The position numbers and the translations under genes are program-made. A DNA stretch of 64,000 nt from contig NZ_JAKRNI010000001.1 in the NCBI RefSeq assembly GCF_022346945.1, positions 124,001 through 188,000 on the forward strand, written 5' to 3'. The notes under the pieces were generated by a model that saw nothing but the letters and a program-made list of their open reading frames with translations, ran no database searches and was not told the origin of the DNA. Positions 1 through 10,696 of the stretch are shown one piece after another (position 1 is the first letter of the stretch; the number at the start of each line of letters is the position of its first letter). The DNA is from Microbacterium sp. ACRRU. GTDB taxonomy: Bacteria > Actinomycetota > Actinomycetes > Actinomycetales > Microbacteriaceae.

Positions 1-281
1 ACAACTTCCTCGGACCGCTCTACGCGACCAACGCGGGTTCGAACGACGGCGACTACTCCAGCGCCGAGTTCGACCGCCTGCTCGCCGAGGGCATCTCCTC
101 GACCGACCTCGAAGAGGCGAACCGTCTCTTCGGCGAGGCCCAGACGGTGCTGTTCAAGGACCTGCCCGCGATCCCGCTGTGGTACTCGAACGTGACCGGT
201 GGCTACGCCGAGACCGTCGAGAACGTCGAGTTCGGTTGGAATTCGGTGCCGTTGTTCCACGAGATCACGAAGGTCAGCTAA
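1..281 (+). CDS. Peptide ABC transporter substrate-binding protein, C-terminal part
   Basis: Only the last 92 residues are in the window, read from base 3; the gene begins upstream. The tail (reading ...LPAIPLWYSNVTGGYAETV...) has the IPLWY and ENVEF-type elements that close family-5 (SBP_bac_5) peptide/nickel binding proteins. Such proteins bind the substrate outside the membrane and deliver it to a permease pair. The next genes are two family-5-type permeases and a double ATPase on the same strand, so this is very probably the binding component of that importer. The gap to the first permease is 149 bp and contains a perfect stem-loop, which would let the binding protein be made in excess over the membrane parts. 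The substrate cannot be read from the sequence. Confidence 0.85.
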   Translation, partial: NFLGPLYATNAGSNDGDYSSAEFDRLLAEGISSTDLEEANRLFGEAQTVLFKDLPAIPLWYSNVTGGYAETVENVEFGWNSVPLFHEITKVS

Positions 282-300
282 CATCGCTTGATCACTCACC

Positions 301-334
301 CGCGAGGCGGTGACGTATCCGTCACCGCCTCGCG
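301..334 (+). terminator. Perfect 15-bp stem-loop between binding protein and permease
   Basis: CGCGAGGCGGTGACG (301-315), a 4-nt loop TATC, then its exact complement (320-334). No T-run follows, so it is likely a partial terminator or a 3'-end mRNA stabiliser within the operon rather than a full stop. Confidence 0.6.
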
Positions 335-430
335 TGGTGTGTTCCGGCCGTGCACTGCTCATCGGCGGTGCACGGCTTTCGTGCGGTGCCACATCCGAGG
401 CATCCATCCATTCCCCGAAGGGAGACGAGG

Positions 431-1360
431 GTGGGCTATTACATCCTCAGACGACTCCTGCAGGTCATACCGGTATTTTTCGGTGCGACGCTGCTGATTT
501 ATTTCATGGTCTTCGCCATGCCAGGAGACCCGATCCTGGCCCTGTTCGGCGACCGGACTCCGAACCCGACTCTGCTCGAGCAGATCCGGGAGCAATACCA
601 CCTGAACGAGCCGTTCATCGTTCAGTACTTCTACTACATCACCGGCGTCCTGCAGGGCGATTTCGGCGTCAGCTTCTCGGGCCAGAACGTCAATGACATC
701 CTCGCGCGGGCGATTCCCGTCACGCTGCGCCTGGCCGTGATGGCGATCGCGATCGAGCTGGTGCTGGCCATCATCATCGGCACCGTCTCGGCGCTGCGCA
801 AGGGCAAGATCTTCGACAACGTCTCGCTGATCATCGCGCTCGTTTTCGTCGCCGTGCCCGTCTTCGTGCTCGCGTTCCTCGCTCAGTACTTCTTGGCGAT
901 CCAGTTCGGCTGGTTCCGTGCCACGGTGGGCGGCCAGAACGGCTGGGGCGATCTGTGGTTGCCTGCCCTCGTCCTCGGCTTCAGCCTGTATGCGACGAGC
1001 ATGCGCCTGACGCGCGCGTCGGTGATCGACACGCTCAACCAGGACTGGGTGCGCACCGCCTACAGCAAGGGGCTGCCGCGTCGCCGCGTCATCCCGGTGC
1101 ACGTGCTGCGCAACTCGCTCATCCCCGTGATCACCAACAGCGCGACCAACTTCGGTGTGCTGATGGTGGGCGCCACGGTCACCGAGGGCATCTTCGCGAT
1201 CCCCGGTGTCGGCGGCACGCTCTACCAGGCCACCATCCGCCAGGAGGGCCCGACCGTCGTGTCCTTCGTGACGGTCTTCGTCGTCTTCTACGTGCTGATC
1301 AACCTCGTGGTTGATCTGCTCTACGGTCTGCTCGACCCGAGGATCCGCTATGCCAAGTGA
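431..1360 (+). CDS. Peptide-type ABC transporter permease (DppB/OppB-like)
   Basis: 309-aa inner-membrane permease. The start chosen is GTG 431, reading VGYYILRRLLQVIPV, the standard N-terminus of DppB/OppB proteins, with GGGAGACGAGG directly upstream; an in-frame ATG at 350 would add 27 non-conserved residues. About six membrane spans are visible. The EAA-type cytoplasmic loop that contacts the ATPase is seen as DWVRTAYSKGLPRRRVIPVH, and the protein ends in the usual LLDPRIR. It overlaps the next permease by 11 bp (ATGCCAAGTGA), so the two are translationally coupled. The family and role are clear; the substrate (peptide, nickel or other small solute) is not. Confidence 0.92.
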   Translation: MGYYILRRLLQVIPVFFGATLLIYFMVFAMPGDPILALFGDRTPNPTLLEQIREQYHLNEPFIVQYFYYITGVLQGDFGVSFSGQNVNDILARAIPVTLRLAVMAIAIELVLAIIIGTVSALRKGKIFDNVSLIIALVFVAVPVFVLAFLAQYFLAIQFGWFRATVGGQNGWGDLWLPALVLGFSLYATSMRLTRASVIDTLNQDWVRTAYSKGLPRRRVIPVHVLRNSLIPVITNSATNFGVLMVGATVTEGIFAIPGVGGTLYQATIRQEGPTVVSFVTVFVVFYVLINLVVDLLYGLLDPRIRYAK

Positions 1361-2300
1361 TCGCACCCCCACCCCGCACTACGTCGCCCCGGTGCGCGAC
1401 GTCGTCGACACCGTCGACGCGGTCCGCGTCGGTGACAAGCCCCGCAGCCTGTGGGCCGATGCCTGGCGCGACATGCGTCGCCGTCCGACCTTCTGGATCA
1501 CGTCGGCGGTCGTGTTCGTCGTCGTCCTGATGGCGCTGTTCCCGACCCTCTTCACGCAGGTCGAGCCCTACGGCGTCGGCTGCTCGCTCGCGAACAGCAA
1601 CGCCGGGCCGACCGATGGTCACCCGCTCGGATTCACTCTGCAGGGCTGCGACATCTGGTCGCGCATCGTGCATGGTGCGCGCACGTCGCTGCTCGTCGGC
1701 TTCCTGGCCACGGCCATCGGCACCATCATCGGCACCATCATGGGCTCGTTCGCGGGTTTCTACGGCGGATGGCTCGACTCGCTGCTCTCGCGCGTCGGCG
1801 ACATCTTCTTCACGATCCCCTACGTGCTCGCGGCCATCGTCGTCATGAGCGTCTTCTCCCAGAACCGCACGCCGCTCGTCCTGGCCTTCGCCATCGGCGG
1901 ATTCGCGTGGGCATCGACCGCGCGCGTGGTGCGCGCCGAGATCCTGCGCGTGCGTCAGGCGGACTACATCACCGCCAGCCGGGCACTGGGTCTTTCGCGC
2001 TTCCGTACCCTGCTCTCGCACGCGCTCCCCAACGCTCTCGCCCCGGTCATCGTCGTCACGACGATCACGCTGGGTGCGGCGATCTCGGCCGAGGCGACCC
2101 TGTCGTTCCTGGGTCTCGGCCTGGGCAGCACGGTCATGTCGTGGGGTCTGGACATCGGACAGGCGCAGTCTTCGCTGCGCGTGGCCCCGATGGCGCTCAT
2201 CTACCCGTCGATCGCCCTGACCGTCACGGTCCTGGCGTTCATCATCCTGGGCGAGCTGCTGCGCGACGCCCTCGACCCGAAGGCGAGGGCACGTCGATGA
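1350..2300 (+). CDS. Peptide-type ABC transporter permease (DppC/OppC-like)
   Basis: 316-aa second permease subunit. The start is ATG 1350 inside the end of the preceding gene. A hydrophilic N-terminus of about 45 residues (PRSLWADAWRDMRRRPTFWI) leads into the first membrane span, as in the OppC_N domain. The EAA loop reads DYITASRALGLSRFRTLL, and the protein ends RDALDPKARARR. It forms the heterodimeric channel with the 431-1360 product. The following ATPase starts within its last codons (ATGA overlap at 2297), so all three are one transcription and translation unit. Confidence 0.92.
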   Translation: MPSDRTPTPHYVAPVRDVVDTVDAVRVGDKPRSLWADAWRDMRRRPTFWITSAVVFVVVLMALFPTLFTQVEPYGVGCSLANSNAGPTDGHPLGFTLQGCDIWSRIVHGARTSLLVGFLATAIGTIIGTIMGSFAGFYGGWLDSLLSRVGDIFFTIPYVLAAIVVMSVFSQNRTPLVLAFAIGGFAWASTARVVRAEILRVRQADYITASRALGLSRFRTLLSHALPNALAPVIVVTTITLGAAISAEATLSFLGLGLGSTVMSWGLDIGQAQSSLRVAPMALIYPSIALTVTVLAFIILGELLRDALDPKARARR

Positions 2301-3961
2301 ACGAACGTTCCAGCGCACCGCTGCTGAGCATCCGCGATCTCAAGGTCGCCTTCGACGCGGGCAAGACGTCGCGTCAGGTGCTGCACGGCGTCAGCCTCGA
2401 CATCCACCCCGGCGAAACCCTCGCGATCGTGGGCGAGTCCGGGTCGGGGAAGTCGACGACCGCGTCGGCGATCGTCAACCTCCTTCCGGGCACCGGTCAC
2501 GTCACCGGCGGATCGATCACTCTGGAAGGGCGCGAGCTGACCGACCTCAGCATCGCCCAGATGGAAGCCGTCCGCGGTCGCGAGATCGGCTACGTGCCCC
2601 AGGACCCGATGTCGAACCTGAACCCGGTGTGGAGCATCGGCTTCCAGGTCAAGGAGGCCATCCGGGCCAACGGCATCGCCTCCGGACGCAAGGAGGTCGA
2701 GCAGCGCGCCATCGAGGTGCTGAAGCAGGCCGGGCTGAGCGACGCGGAGCGTCGCCTGCACCAGTTCCCGCACCAGTTCTCGGGCGGTATGCGCCAGCGC
2801 GCCCTGATCGGTATCGGCCTCGCGGCGGACCCGAAGCTCCTGATCGCCGACGAGCCGACCTCCGCCCTCGATGTGACGGTGCAGCGCGTCATCCTCGACC
2901 ACATGGCGTCGCTGACGCGTGAGCGCGGCACCTCGGTGCTGCTCATCACGCATGACCTGGGCTTGGCCGCCGAACGCGCCGACACCATCGTCGTGATGAA
3001 CCAGGGCGAGATCGTGGAGTCCGGGCCCAGCCGCGAGATCCTCGAGAACCCGCAGCACCCGTACACGCAGCGGCTCGTCGCTGCGGCGCCCAGCCTGGCT
3101 TCGAAGCGCATCCAGGCACGGGTGGAGGACCGTGGCATCCTCCACGAGTCCGACCTCTCCGCTCCCGCCACGGTCAAGGTGACCGAGCTGGTCAAGGAGT
3201 ACAAGATCCGCCAGGGCGGTTTCCGGAGCGAGCAGTTCCGCGCCGTCGACGGCGTGTCCTTCGAGATCCCGCGCGGCAAGACGCTGGCCCTGGTCGGCGA
3301 GTCCGGGTCGGGGAAGTCGACCGTCGCGAAGATGCTGCTCAAGCTCGAGGAGCCCACCTCGGGCACCATCGAGATCGACGGAGTGAACTCGGGTGGCCTG
3401 TCGTCGCGCGAGGCGTTCGCCTTGCGTCGTCGCATGCAGCCGGTGTTCCAGGACCCCTACGGTTCGCTCGACCCGCTGCGAAACATCGGATCCTGCATCG
3501 CCGAGCCGCTGGACATCCACAAGGTCGGCGACAAGGCGTCGCGCCGCGCGCGCGTGGCCGAGCTGCTCGACCAGGTGTCGCTGCCCCAGGAGGTGGCATC
3601 CCGATACCCGAACGAGCTGTCCGGCGGTCAGCGCCAGCGCGTCGCGATCGCGCGCGCCCTGGCGCTCAAGCCCGACATCCTCGTCCTGGACGAGGCCGTC
3701 TCGGCGCTCGACGTCCTCGTGCAGGCGCAGATCCTGCAGCTGCTCGCGGAGCTGCAGGGCGAGCTCGGGCTGACGTACCTGTTCATCACGCACGACCTCG
3801 CCGTCGTCCGCGTCGCGGCCGACCTCGTCTGCGTCATGGAGCGAGGCAAGGTCGTCGAGCAGGGCACCGTCGACGAGATCTTCGCGGAGCCGTCGCAGGA
3901 GTACACGCGTCGCCTGCTGGACGCGATCCCCGGCGCGACGCTGTCGCTCGGCGGCAAGTGA
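2297..3961 (+). CDS. Double ABC ATPase for peptide-type transporter (DppD-DppF fusion)
   Basis: 554-aa fusion of two complete ATP-binding cassettes that power the preceding permeases. Walker A GESGSGKS appears twice, with lysines at about residues 52 and 340. Signature motifs are FSGGMRQRA and LSGGQRQRVA, Walker B LLIADEPTSALD and LVLDEAVSALD, and each half has the H-loop ITHDL. A short linker (about residues 265-300) joins the halves. Unlike the second double-ATPase in this window (6669-8852) it has no cysteine-bearing oligo_HPY extension after either cassette. The start ATG 2297 overlaps the stop of the upstream permease. The stop overlaps the GTG of the next gene. Confidence 0.93.
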   Translation: MNERSSAPLLSIRDLKVAFDAGKTSRQVLHGVSLDIHPGETLAIVGESGSGKSTTASAIVNLLPGTGHVTGGSITLEGRELTDLSIAQMEAVRGREIGYVPQDPMSNLNPVWSIGFQVKEAIRANGIASGRKEVEQRAIEVLKQAGLSDAERRLHQFPHQFSGGMRQRALIGIGLAADPKLLIADEPTSALDVTVQRVILDHMASLTRERGTSVLLITHDLGLAAERADTIVVMNQGEIVESGPSREILENPQHPYTQRLVAAAPSLASKRIQARVEDRGILHESDLSAPATVKVTELVKEYKIRQGGFRSEQFRAVDGVSFEIPRGKTLALVGESGSGKSTVAKMLLKLEEPTSGTIEIDGVNSGGLSSREAFALRRRMQPVFQDPYGSLDPLRNIGSCIAEPLDIHKVGDKASRRARVAELLDQVSLPQEVASRYPNELSGGQRQRVAIARALALKPDILVLDEAVSALDVLVQAQILQLLAELQGELGLTYLFITHDLAVVRVAADLVCVMERGKVVEQGTVDEIFAEPSQEYTRRLLDAIPGATLSLGGK

Positions 3962-4545
3962 CGCGGGACGAGCGCTTTCGGGGCGCGGATCACCCTCGGG
4001 TGTTCCGCGCCCCCTCCGCGGTGTTCGGTCTCGTGGTGGGCGCCGTCCTGGCGGTCGTCCTGCTGGCGGATGCCGCCCTGCGCGCGGGCGTGGGGGAGAT
4101 GCTGCTCATCGCCCCGTGGCTGCTTCTGGCGCTGTGGGGGGTCTACGCGCTGCTGTTCGCGCCGCACGTGCGCATCGACAGGCGTGGCATCCGGATCCAC
4201 AATCCCCTCAGGATCGCCGACATCCCGTGGGGGCGCGTCGCGGACATCGACATGCGATGGCAGCTCGAGGTACGTACCGACGAACCCCGCGTCTACAAGG
4301 CCTATGGAGGGCCCGTTGCGGGTCGTCCCGGACGGCCGGGTCTTCGAAGAGACGACGACCGCGACCGCCGCGAGCCGCCCGCGATCCGTGATCTCCGACT
4401 CATTCAGGAAGCCTGGGAATCGGCGGGCGCGCCCGACGCGGGGCAGCCTGTGCGGCGCAAATGGGACATTCCGTCGCTCATTTCCCTGGCGGTGCTGATC
4501 GTCTGGGTTACTATCTCTTTGTTCATCTCGGGAGTACTTCGTTGA
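3958..4545 (+). CDS. Small membrane protein with PH-like domain
   Basis: 195 aa. GTG 3958 overlaps the stop of the ATPase gene (GTGA), so it sits at the end of the first transporter operon. Two adjacent membrane spans (about residues 20-65) are followed by a soluble stretch RIDRRGIRIHNPLRIADIPW and WQLEVRTDEPRVYKAYGGPV, the pattern of bacterial PH-like (bPH) domains, and a C-terminal membrane helix (about 172-193). The middle region is rich in Arg, Asp and Pro. The function is unknown; bPH membrane proteins are widespread in actinobacteria and no link to transport is known to me. The position in the operon may simply be read-through coupling. Confidence 0.7.
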   Translation: MTRDERFRGADHPRVFRAPSAVFGLVVGAVLAVVLLADAALRAGVGEMLLIAPWLLLALWGVYALLFAPHVRIDRRGIRIHNPLRIADIPWGRVADIDMRWQLEVRTDEPRVYKAYGGPVAGRPGRPGLRRDDDRDRREPPAIRDLRLIQEAWESAGAPDAGQPVRRKWDIPSLISLAVLIVWVTISLFISGVLR

Positions 4546-4574
4546 GCGCGATGATGCGCTTGCCGTAGTTCCCT

Positions 4575-4605
4575 GTGACAAAGCGCTATGTCATCGCTTT
4601 GTTAC
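4575..4605. promoter_or_regulatory. 11-bp inverted repeat upstream of the second transporter operon
   Basis: GTGACAAAGCG (4575-4585) and CGCTTTGTTAC (4595-4605) are complementary with one mismatch, separated by 9 nt. No T-run follows. The spacing of about two helical turns between arm centres suggests an operator for a dimeric regulator, though it could also fold as an RNA hairpin behind the preceding gene. The remainder of the 225-bp gap (4546-4770) shows no other gene besides the possible leader ORF at 4727. Confidence 0.45.
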
Positions 4606-4726
4606 GAACGTGAAAAGTGTGTTCCCCCGGCACCTTTCCCACGAGAACAGCGACGTAGGGTCGATCGAGATCCCACGTCGGGTGCTTTGATCGGCGGGGG
4701 TCTCGAAGGCGAGAGGATCCCCCCCC

Positions 4727-4774
4727 ATGATGCACAACCGCCCTGCGTTCCGAACGGGTTCACGCGCGTCATGA
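4727..4774 (+). CDS. Possible 15-codon leader peptide coupled to permease
   Basis: ATGATG at 4727 opens a 15-residue reading frame (MMHNRPAFRTGSRAS) whose TGA (4772-4774) overlaps the ATG (4771) of the permease in the ATGA arrangement used throughout this window for coupled genes. A GAGAGG Shine-Dalgarno-like run lies at 4711-4716, whereas the permease itself has no evident ribosome site. This fits re-initiation after translation of a leader. Nothing but spacing and overlap supports it, so confidence is low. Confidence 0.35.
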   Translation: MMHNRPAFRTGSRAS

Positions 4775-5751
4775 CGTTGTACGTCCTGCGGCGGTTTCTG
4801 AACTACGCCGTGCTCAGCCTTTTGGCGACGTGTTTGGCCTATGTCCTCGGGAGCGCGCTCCTGCGTCCGCAGGACCGCTTCTACGGCATGAATCCTCGGC
4901 CGCCGGAGGAGTCGATCATCGCGAGCCTCAACGCTCTGGGTGCGAATCCGGACGTGCCGATCATCGTGCGGCTGTGGAACTGGCTGGTCAATTTCTTCAC
5001 GCAGTTCTCCCTCGGCACCACCATCGGTGGCCAGGAGGTGACCGCCGAAATCGCCGCACGCGCCGGCACGAGCCTTCGCCTGTTGCTGATCGGGTCGTTG
5101 ATCGGCGCGGTCGTCGGTGTCCTCATCGGCGTGTGGGGGGCGGTTCGGCAGTACCGAGCCAGCGACCAGGTCACGACCTACGCGTCGTACCTGGTGTTCG
5201 CGACCCCGACCTTCGTCATCGGCGTGCTGCTCATGATCGCCGCGACGGGTTTCAACAACGCCGTCGGCACGCAGGTCATTCGCTTCACGGGCGAGTACAC
5301 GGCCGGAATCGAAGGCTTCTGGCCCGTCCTGGCCGACCGCGCCGTGCACCTGCTGCTGCCAACGCTCGCCCTCGTGCTCATCAGCGCGGCTTCGTACTCG
5401 CGCTACCAGCGCAGCATGATGCTCGACGTGCTCGGCGCCGACTACATCCGCACCGCCCGGGCGAAGGGGCTGCCGCGGACCCAGGCGCTCTTCCGCCACG
5501 GCGTGCGGATCGCCCTCATCCCCATGTCGACGTTCTTCGCCTACAGCTTCGGCACCCTGATCGCGGGCTCGACGATGCTCGAGATCGTTTTCTCCTGGCG
5601 CGGGATGGGCCAGTTCCAGCTCAACGCCGTGACCCAGCAGGACATCAACGCCGTCGCGGGCTCGACGCTGTTCGTCGCCGTGCTGGTGCTGCTGTCGTCG
5701 ACCCTGTCCGAGGTGCTGTACGCCGCACTCGACCCGAGAGTGAGGAGCTGA
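4771..5751 (+). CDS. Peptide-type ABC transporter permease (second system)
   Basis: 326-aa DppB/OppB-class permease of a second importer. The start ATG 4771 gives MTLYVLRRFLNYAVLSLLAT, the expected N-terminal signature; an upstream in-frame ATG at 4588 would add 61 residues of non-conserved sequence. Six membrane spans and the EAA loop DYIRTARAKGLPRTQALFRH are visible, with the C-terminal ALDPRVRS. A long periplasmic segment between spans 1 and 2 (RPPEESIIASLNALG) is typical of actinobacterial peptide permeases. The stop lies 1 bp before the next start, so it is the first membrane gene of a four-gene operon. Confidence 0.92.
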   Translation: MTLYVLRRFLNYAVLSLLATCLAYVLGSALLRPQDRFYGMNPRPPEESIIASLNALGANPDVPIIVRLWNWLVNFFTQFSLGTTIGGQEVTAEIAARAGTSLRLLLIGSLIGAVVGVLIGVWGAVRQYRASDQVTTYASYLVFATPTFVIGVLLMIAATGFNNAVGTQVIRFTGEYTAGIEGFWPVLADRAVHLLLPTLALVLISAASYSRYQRSMMLDVLGADYIRTARAKGLPRTQALFRHGVRIALIPMSTFFAYSFGTLIAGSTMLEIVFSWRGMGQFQLNAVTQQDINAVAGSTLFVAVLVLLSSTLSEVLYAALDPRVRS

Positions 5752-5752
5752 C

Positions 5753-6668
5753 ATGACCATGCAGGAAGAGGCCATCGACGGCACCCTGGATGCCGTCAGC
5801 CCGGTGACCCGGGATCGCAAGCCGCTCTCCCGGGGAGCGCTGGTCCGTGCGCGACTGCGGAAGATGCCGCGGTTCTGGGTCGGGGGCGGCATCCTCGTCT
5901 TCATCGTCCTGTGGGCCTTCATCGGGCCGCTGCTCTACCCGTACGGGCCGAGCGAGCGCGACTTCCTCAATGTCGGACTCGGGCCCACGCAGCTGCACTG
6001 GTTCGGCACGAACGGCATCGGTCAGGACATCTACGCCCAGACCCTCGTCGGGTTGCAGAAATCCCTCATCATCGGCGCTCTCGCCGGTATCGGCGCGACC
6101 CTCATCGCCGCCGCGGTGGGCTCGGTCGCCGGCTACCTCGGCGGCAAGGTCGACGCCGTGATCGGTTGGGTCATCCACCTGCTGCTGGTGATTCCGTCGT
6201 TCTTCATCCTGGTGCTGCTGAGCCCGCTGACGCGAGGGCTGTCGTGGCTGGCGTTGACGTTCTTCCTCGCCGCCTTCAGCTGGATGATCCTCGCCCAGGT
6301 GGTGCGCAACCAGACGCGCTCGCTGCGCAACCGCGACTTCGTGCGGGCGGCCCGCTACATGGGGATGCCCACGCGGAAGATCCTGGGGCGGCACATCATC
6401 CCGAACATCGCCTCGCTGCTGATCATCGACGCGACCCTCGGCATCGTCGCGGCCATCATGGCCGAGACGTCGCTCAGCTATTTCGGCTTCGGCGTGCAGC
6501 CGCCGGACGTGTCGCTCGGCACGCTGCTGGCCGCGGGCACGTCGGCCGCCGTCACCCGGCCCTGGCTGTTCGTCTACCCCGCAGGCGTGCTCATCGTTCT
6601 GCTGCTGGCCATCAGCCTCATCGGCGACGCGTTGCGCGACGCCATCGACCCCACGTCCGGAGCGAACC

Positions 6669-6676
<8 letters not shown>
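5753..6676 (+). CDS. Peptide-type ABC transporter permease (second system, DppC-like)
   Basis: 307 aa. The start is ATG 5753 with GAGGAG in front (5742-5747). The hydrophilic OppC_N segment LSRGALVRARLRKMPRFWVG precedes the first membrane span. The channel domain has the EAA loop FVRAARYMGMPTRKILGRHI and ends DALRDAIDP. It pairs with the 4771-5751 product. It overlaps the following ATPase (GTG 6669) by 8 bp. Sequence similarity to the first system's DppC-like protein is modest, so these look like two different importers rather than a recent duplication. Confidence 0.92.
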
Positions 6677-8852
<2,176 letters not shown>

Positions 8853-8865
8853 GAGGACTGATCAC

Positions 8866-10545
8866 ATGAAGATCCGCAAAGCGAAGGCTCTCGGCGCGCT
8901 CGCGCTGCTGAGCGCCGCCGCCCTGGCGATCGCGGGTTGCGCGCCGGGCAACACCGCCGCGCCGTCGGCAGACCCCGAGGCGCAGAACTCCCTGCCCTCC
9001 ACCGCATGGACGCGCGCCGCCGCCGCGGACGTGCAGGACGGTGGCAATCTGCGCCTCGCCGTTGACTCGCTTCCGGTGAACTGGAACATCTACCACATCG
9101 ACGGCAACGAGCGGAACACCAACGACATCGTCGCCACGATGCTCGGCGGACCGTTCAGGATCAACGAGTCGGGTGAGCCCGTTCTGGATGAGAACTACGC
9201 CTCGTCGGCCGAGCTCGTCAGCGAAGACCCGCAGGTCGTCGAGATCACGCTGAACCCGGATGCCGTCTGGGAGGATGGCACGCCGATCACGGTCGCCGAC
9301 TACCAGGCGACGTGGGCTGCGAACAACGGCACGAACCCTGAGTACGTTCCGGTTTCGACGACCGGGTGGGACCAGGTCTCCTCCGTCGAGCAGGGCGAGA
9401 ACGAGTTCGACGTGAAGATCACGTTCTCGTCAGTCTTCGCCGACTGGCAGTCGCTGCTGGGCGGTCCGCTGAAGGCCAGCATCGGCAACGACCCGACCGC
9501 CTTCAACACCGGATACACCACGCAGGCGATGCCGTCGGCCGGACCGTTCAAGGTGCGCTCGATCGACTCCACGGCCGGCATCGCGACGCTAGAGCGCAAC
9601 CCCAACTGGTGGGGCGAGACGCCCAAGCTCGAGACCATCGTGTTCCAGGCGGTGAGCCAGGACCAGCAGGGCTCGTCCTTCAGCAACGGTGAGATCGACG
9701 CCGTCGAGATCTCGGCCAACGCCGACCTCTACCAGACCGCTCAGAACGTGCAGGGCGCCCAGATCCAGGCCTCGAACGGTCTCACCTGGACGCACATCAC
9801 CATGCGCGCTTCGGACGGCCCGCTCGCCGACGAGAATGTCCGCAAGGCCGTGGCATCCATCGTCAACCGCGAGCAGATCGCCAACACGGCGAACTCGCCG
9901 GTCGGCGTTCCGGCCATCACGCAGGGCAGCTACATCTTCATGCCCGGCCAGGACGGCTACACCGACGGCGCCCTGCCGTACGACCCCGACGCCGGGGCGC
10001 AGTTCCTCGAGGACGCCGGCTACACCAAGGACGGCGACTCCTGGGTCAAGGACGGCACCGCTCTGGAGTTCTCCGTGACGGTTCCGGCCGACACCGCCAC
10101 CAACATCCAGCGCGCCGAGCAGATCCAGGCGGACCTCGGTGAATTCGGTATCCCGGTCGAGCTCGTCTCGGTCCCCGTGGGCGGCTACTTCAGCGACTAC
10201 ATCATTCCCGGCGACTTCGAGATGGTGACGTTCTCGTGGGTGGGCACCGCCTACCCCATCTCGTCGACGCGTTCGCTGTTCACGCCCGTGGACTCCGAGC
10301 AGAACTTCACCGGCATCGCGGATGAGCGTCTCGCCGGCCTGTGGGAGCAGGCCAACAACGAGCTCGACCCCGAAGCGCGTCTGGAGATCGCGAAGGAGAT
10401 CGACTCGGTGCTGTGGGAGTCGGTGCCGATCATCCCGATCGCGCCGCTGCCCAACGTCTGGGCCGTGTCCGAGGGCCTCGTGAACTGGGGTGCGACCCAG
10501 TTCGAGACCATCGACTGGACGATCGTGGGCTTCGCCAACAGCTGA
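8866..10545 (+). CDS. Peptide ABC transporter substrate-binding lipoprotein
   Basis: 559 aa, family-5 extracellular binding protein. The start is ATG 8866 (GAGAGGA at 8851-8857); an in-frame ATG at 8812 lies in the preceding gene. The signal peptide MKIRKAKALGALALLSAAAL ends in a lipobox IAGC with Cys 25, so the mature protein is anchored by lipid. Family features include GGNLRLAVDSLPVNWNIYHI near the N-terminus, a PSAGPFKV element and the closing IPIAPLPNVWAVSEG. It is the last gene of the second importer operon and is followed directly by a strong terminator. The substrate is unknown. Confidence 0.93.
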   Translation: MKIRKAKALGALALLSAAALAIAGCAPGNTAAPSADPEAQNSLPSTAWTRAAAADVQDGGNLRLAVDSLPVNWNIYHIDGNERNTNDIVATMLGGPFRINESGEPVLDENYASSAELVSEDPQVVEITLNPDAVWEDGTPITVADYQATWAANNGTNPEYVPVSTTGWDQVSSVEQGENEFDVKITFSSVFADWQSLLGGPLKASIGNDPTAFNTGYTTQAMPSAGPFKVRSIDSTAGIATLERNPNWWGETPKLETIVFQAVSQDQQGSSFSNGEIDAVEISANADLYQTAQNVQGAQIQASNGLTWTHITMRASDGPLADENVRKAVASIVNREQIANTANSPVGVPAITQGSYIFMPGQDGYTDGALPYDPDAGAQFLEDAGYTKDGDSWVKDGTALEFSVTVPADTATNIQRAEQIQADLGEFGIPVELVSVPVGGYFSDYIIPGDFEMVTFSWVGTAYPISSTRSLFTPVDSEQNFTGIADERLAGLWEQANNELDPEARLEIAKEIDSVLWESVPIIPIAPLPNVWAVSEGLVNWGATQFETIDWTIVGFANS

Positions 10546-10555
10546 GCCCGGGGGA

Positions 10556-10587
10556 GGGGCGGGATCCTGCGGGGTCCCGCCCCTTTT
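10556..10587 (+). terminator. Rho-independent terminator of the second transporter operon
   Basis: GGGGCGGGATCC (10556-10567), loop TGCG, GGGTCCCGCCCC (10572-10583; one G-T pair), then TTTT. A 12-bp stem 10 bp after the lipoprotein stop. Confidence 0.9.
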
Positions 10588-10641
10588 GCATGCTCGCGCG
10601 CTTCCTGAACGCCGCCTGCCGGGAGTGTCGCGGGCGCCCGG

Positions 10642-10647
10642 TAGACT
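10642..10647 (+). promoter_or_regulatory. Probable -10 box for typA
   Basis: TAGACT, giving a leader of roughly 45 nt with a CTGGAGA ribosome site at 10684-10690 before ATG 10697. Confidence 0.5.
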
Positions 10648-10696
10648 GGGTGGGCCCGATTCCGGGCGCCACCCCGAATTTTCCTGGAGACCCTCC

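Noticed and set aside
10546..10696. tRNA or small RNA gene between the transporter operon and typA; similar gaps at 38028-38186, 55325-55480 and 63175-63299
   Set aside because: No cloverleaf or conserved RNA fold is visible; the gaps are explained by terminators, promoters and leaders or show nothing.
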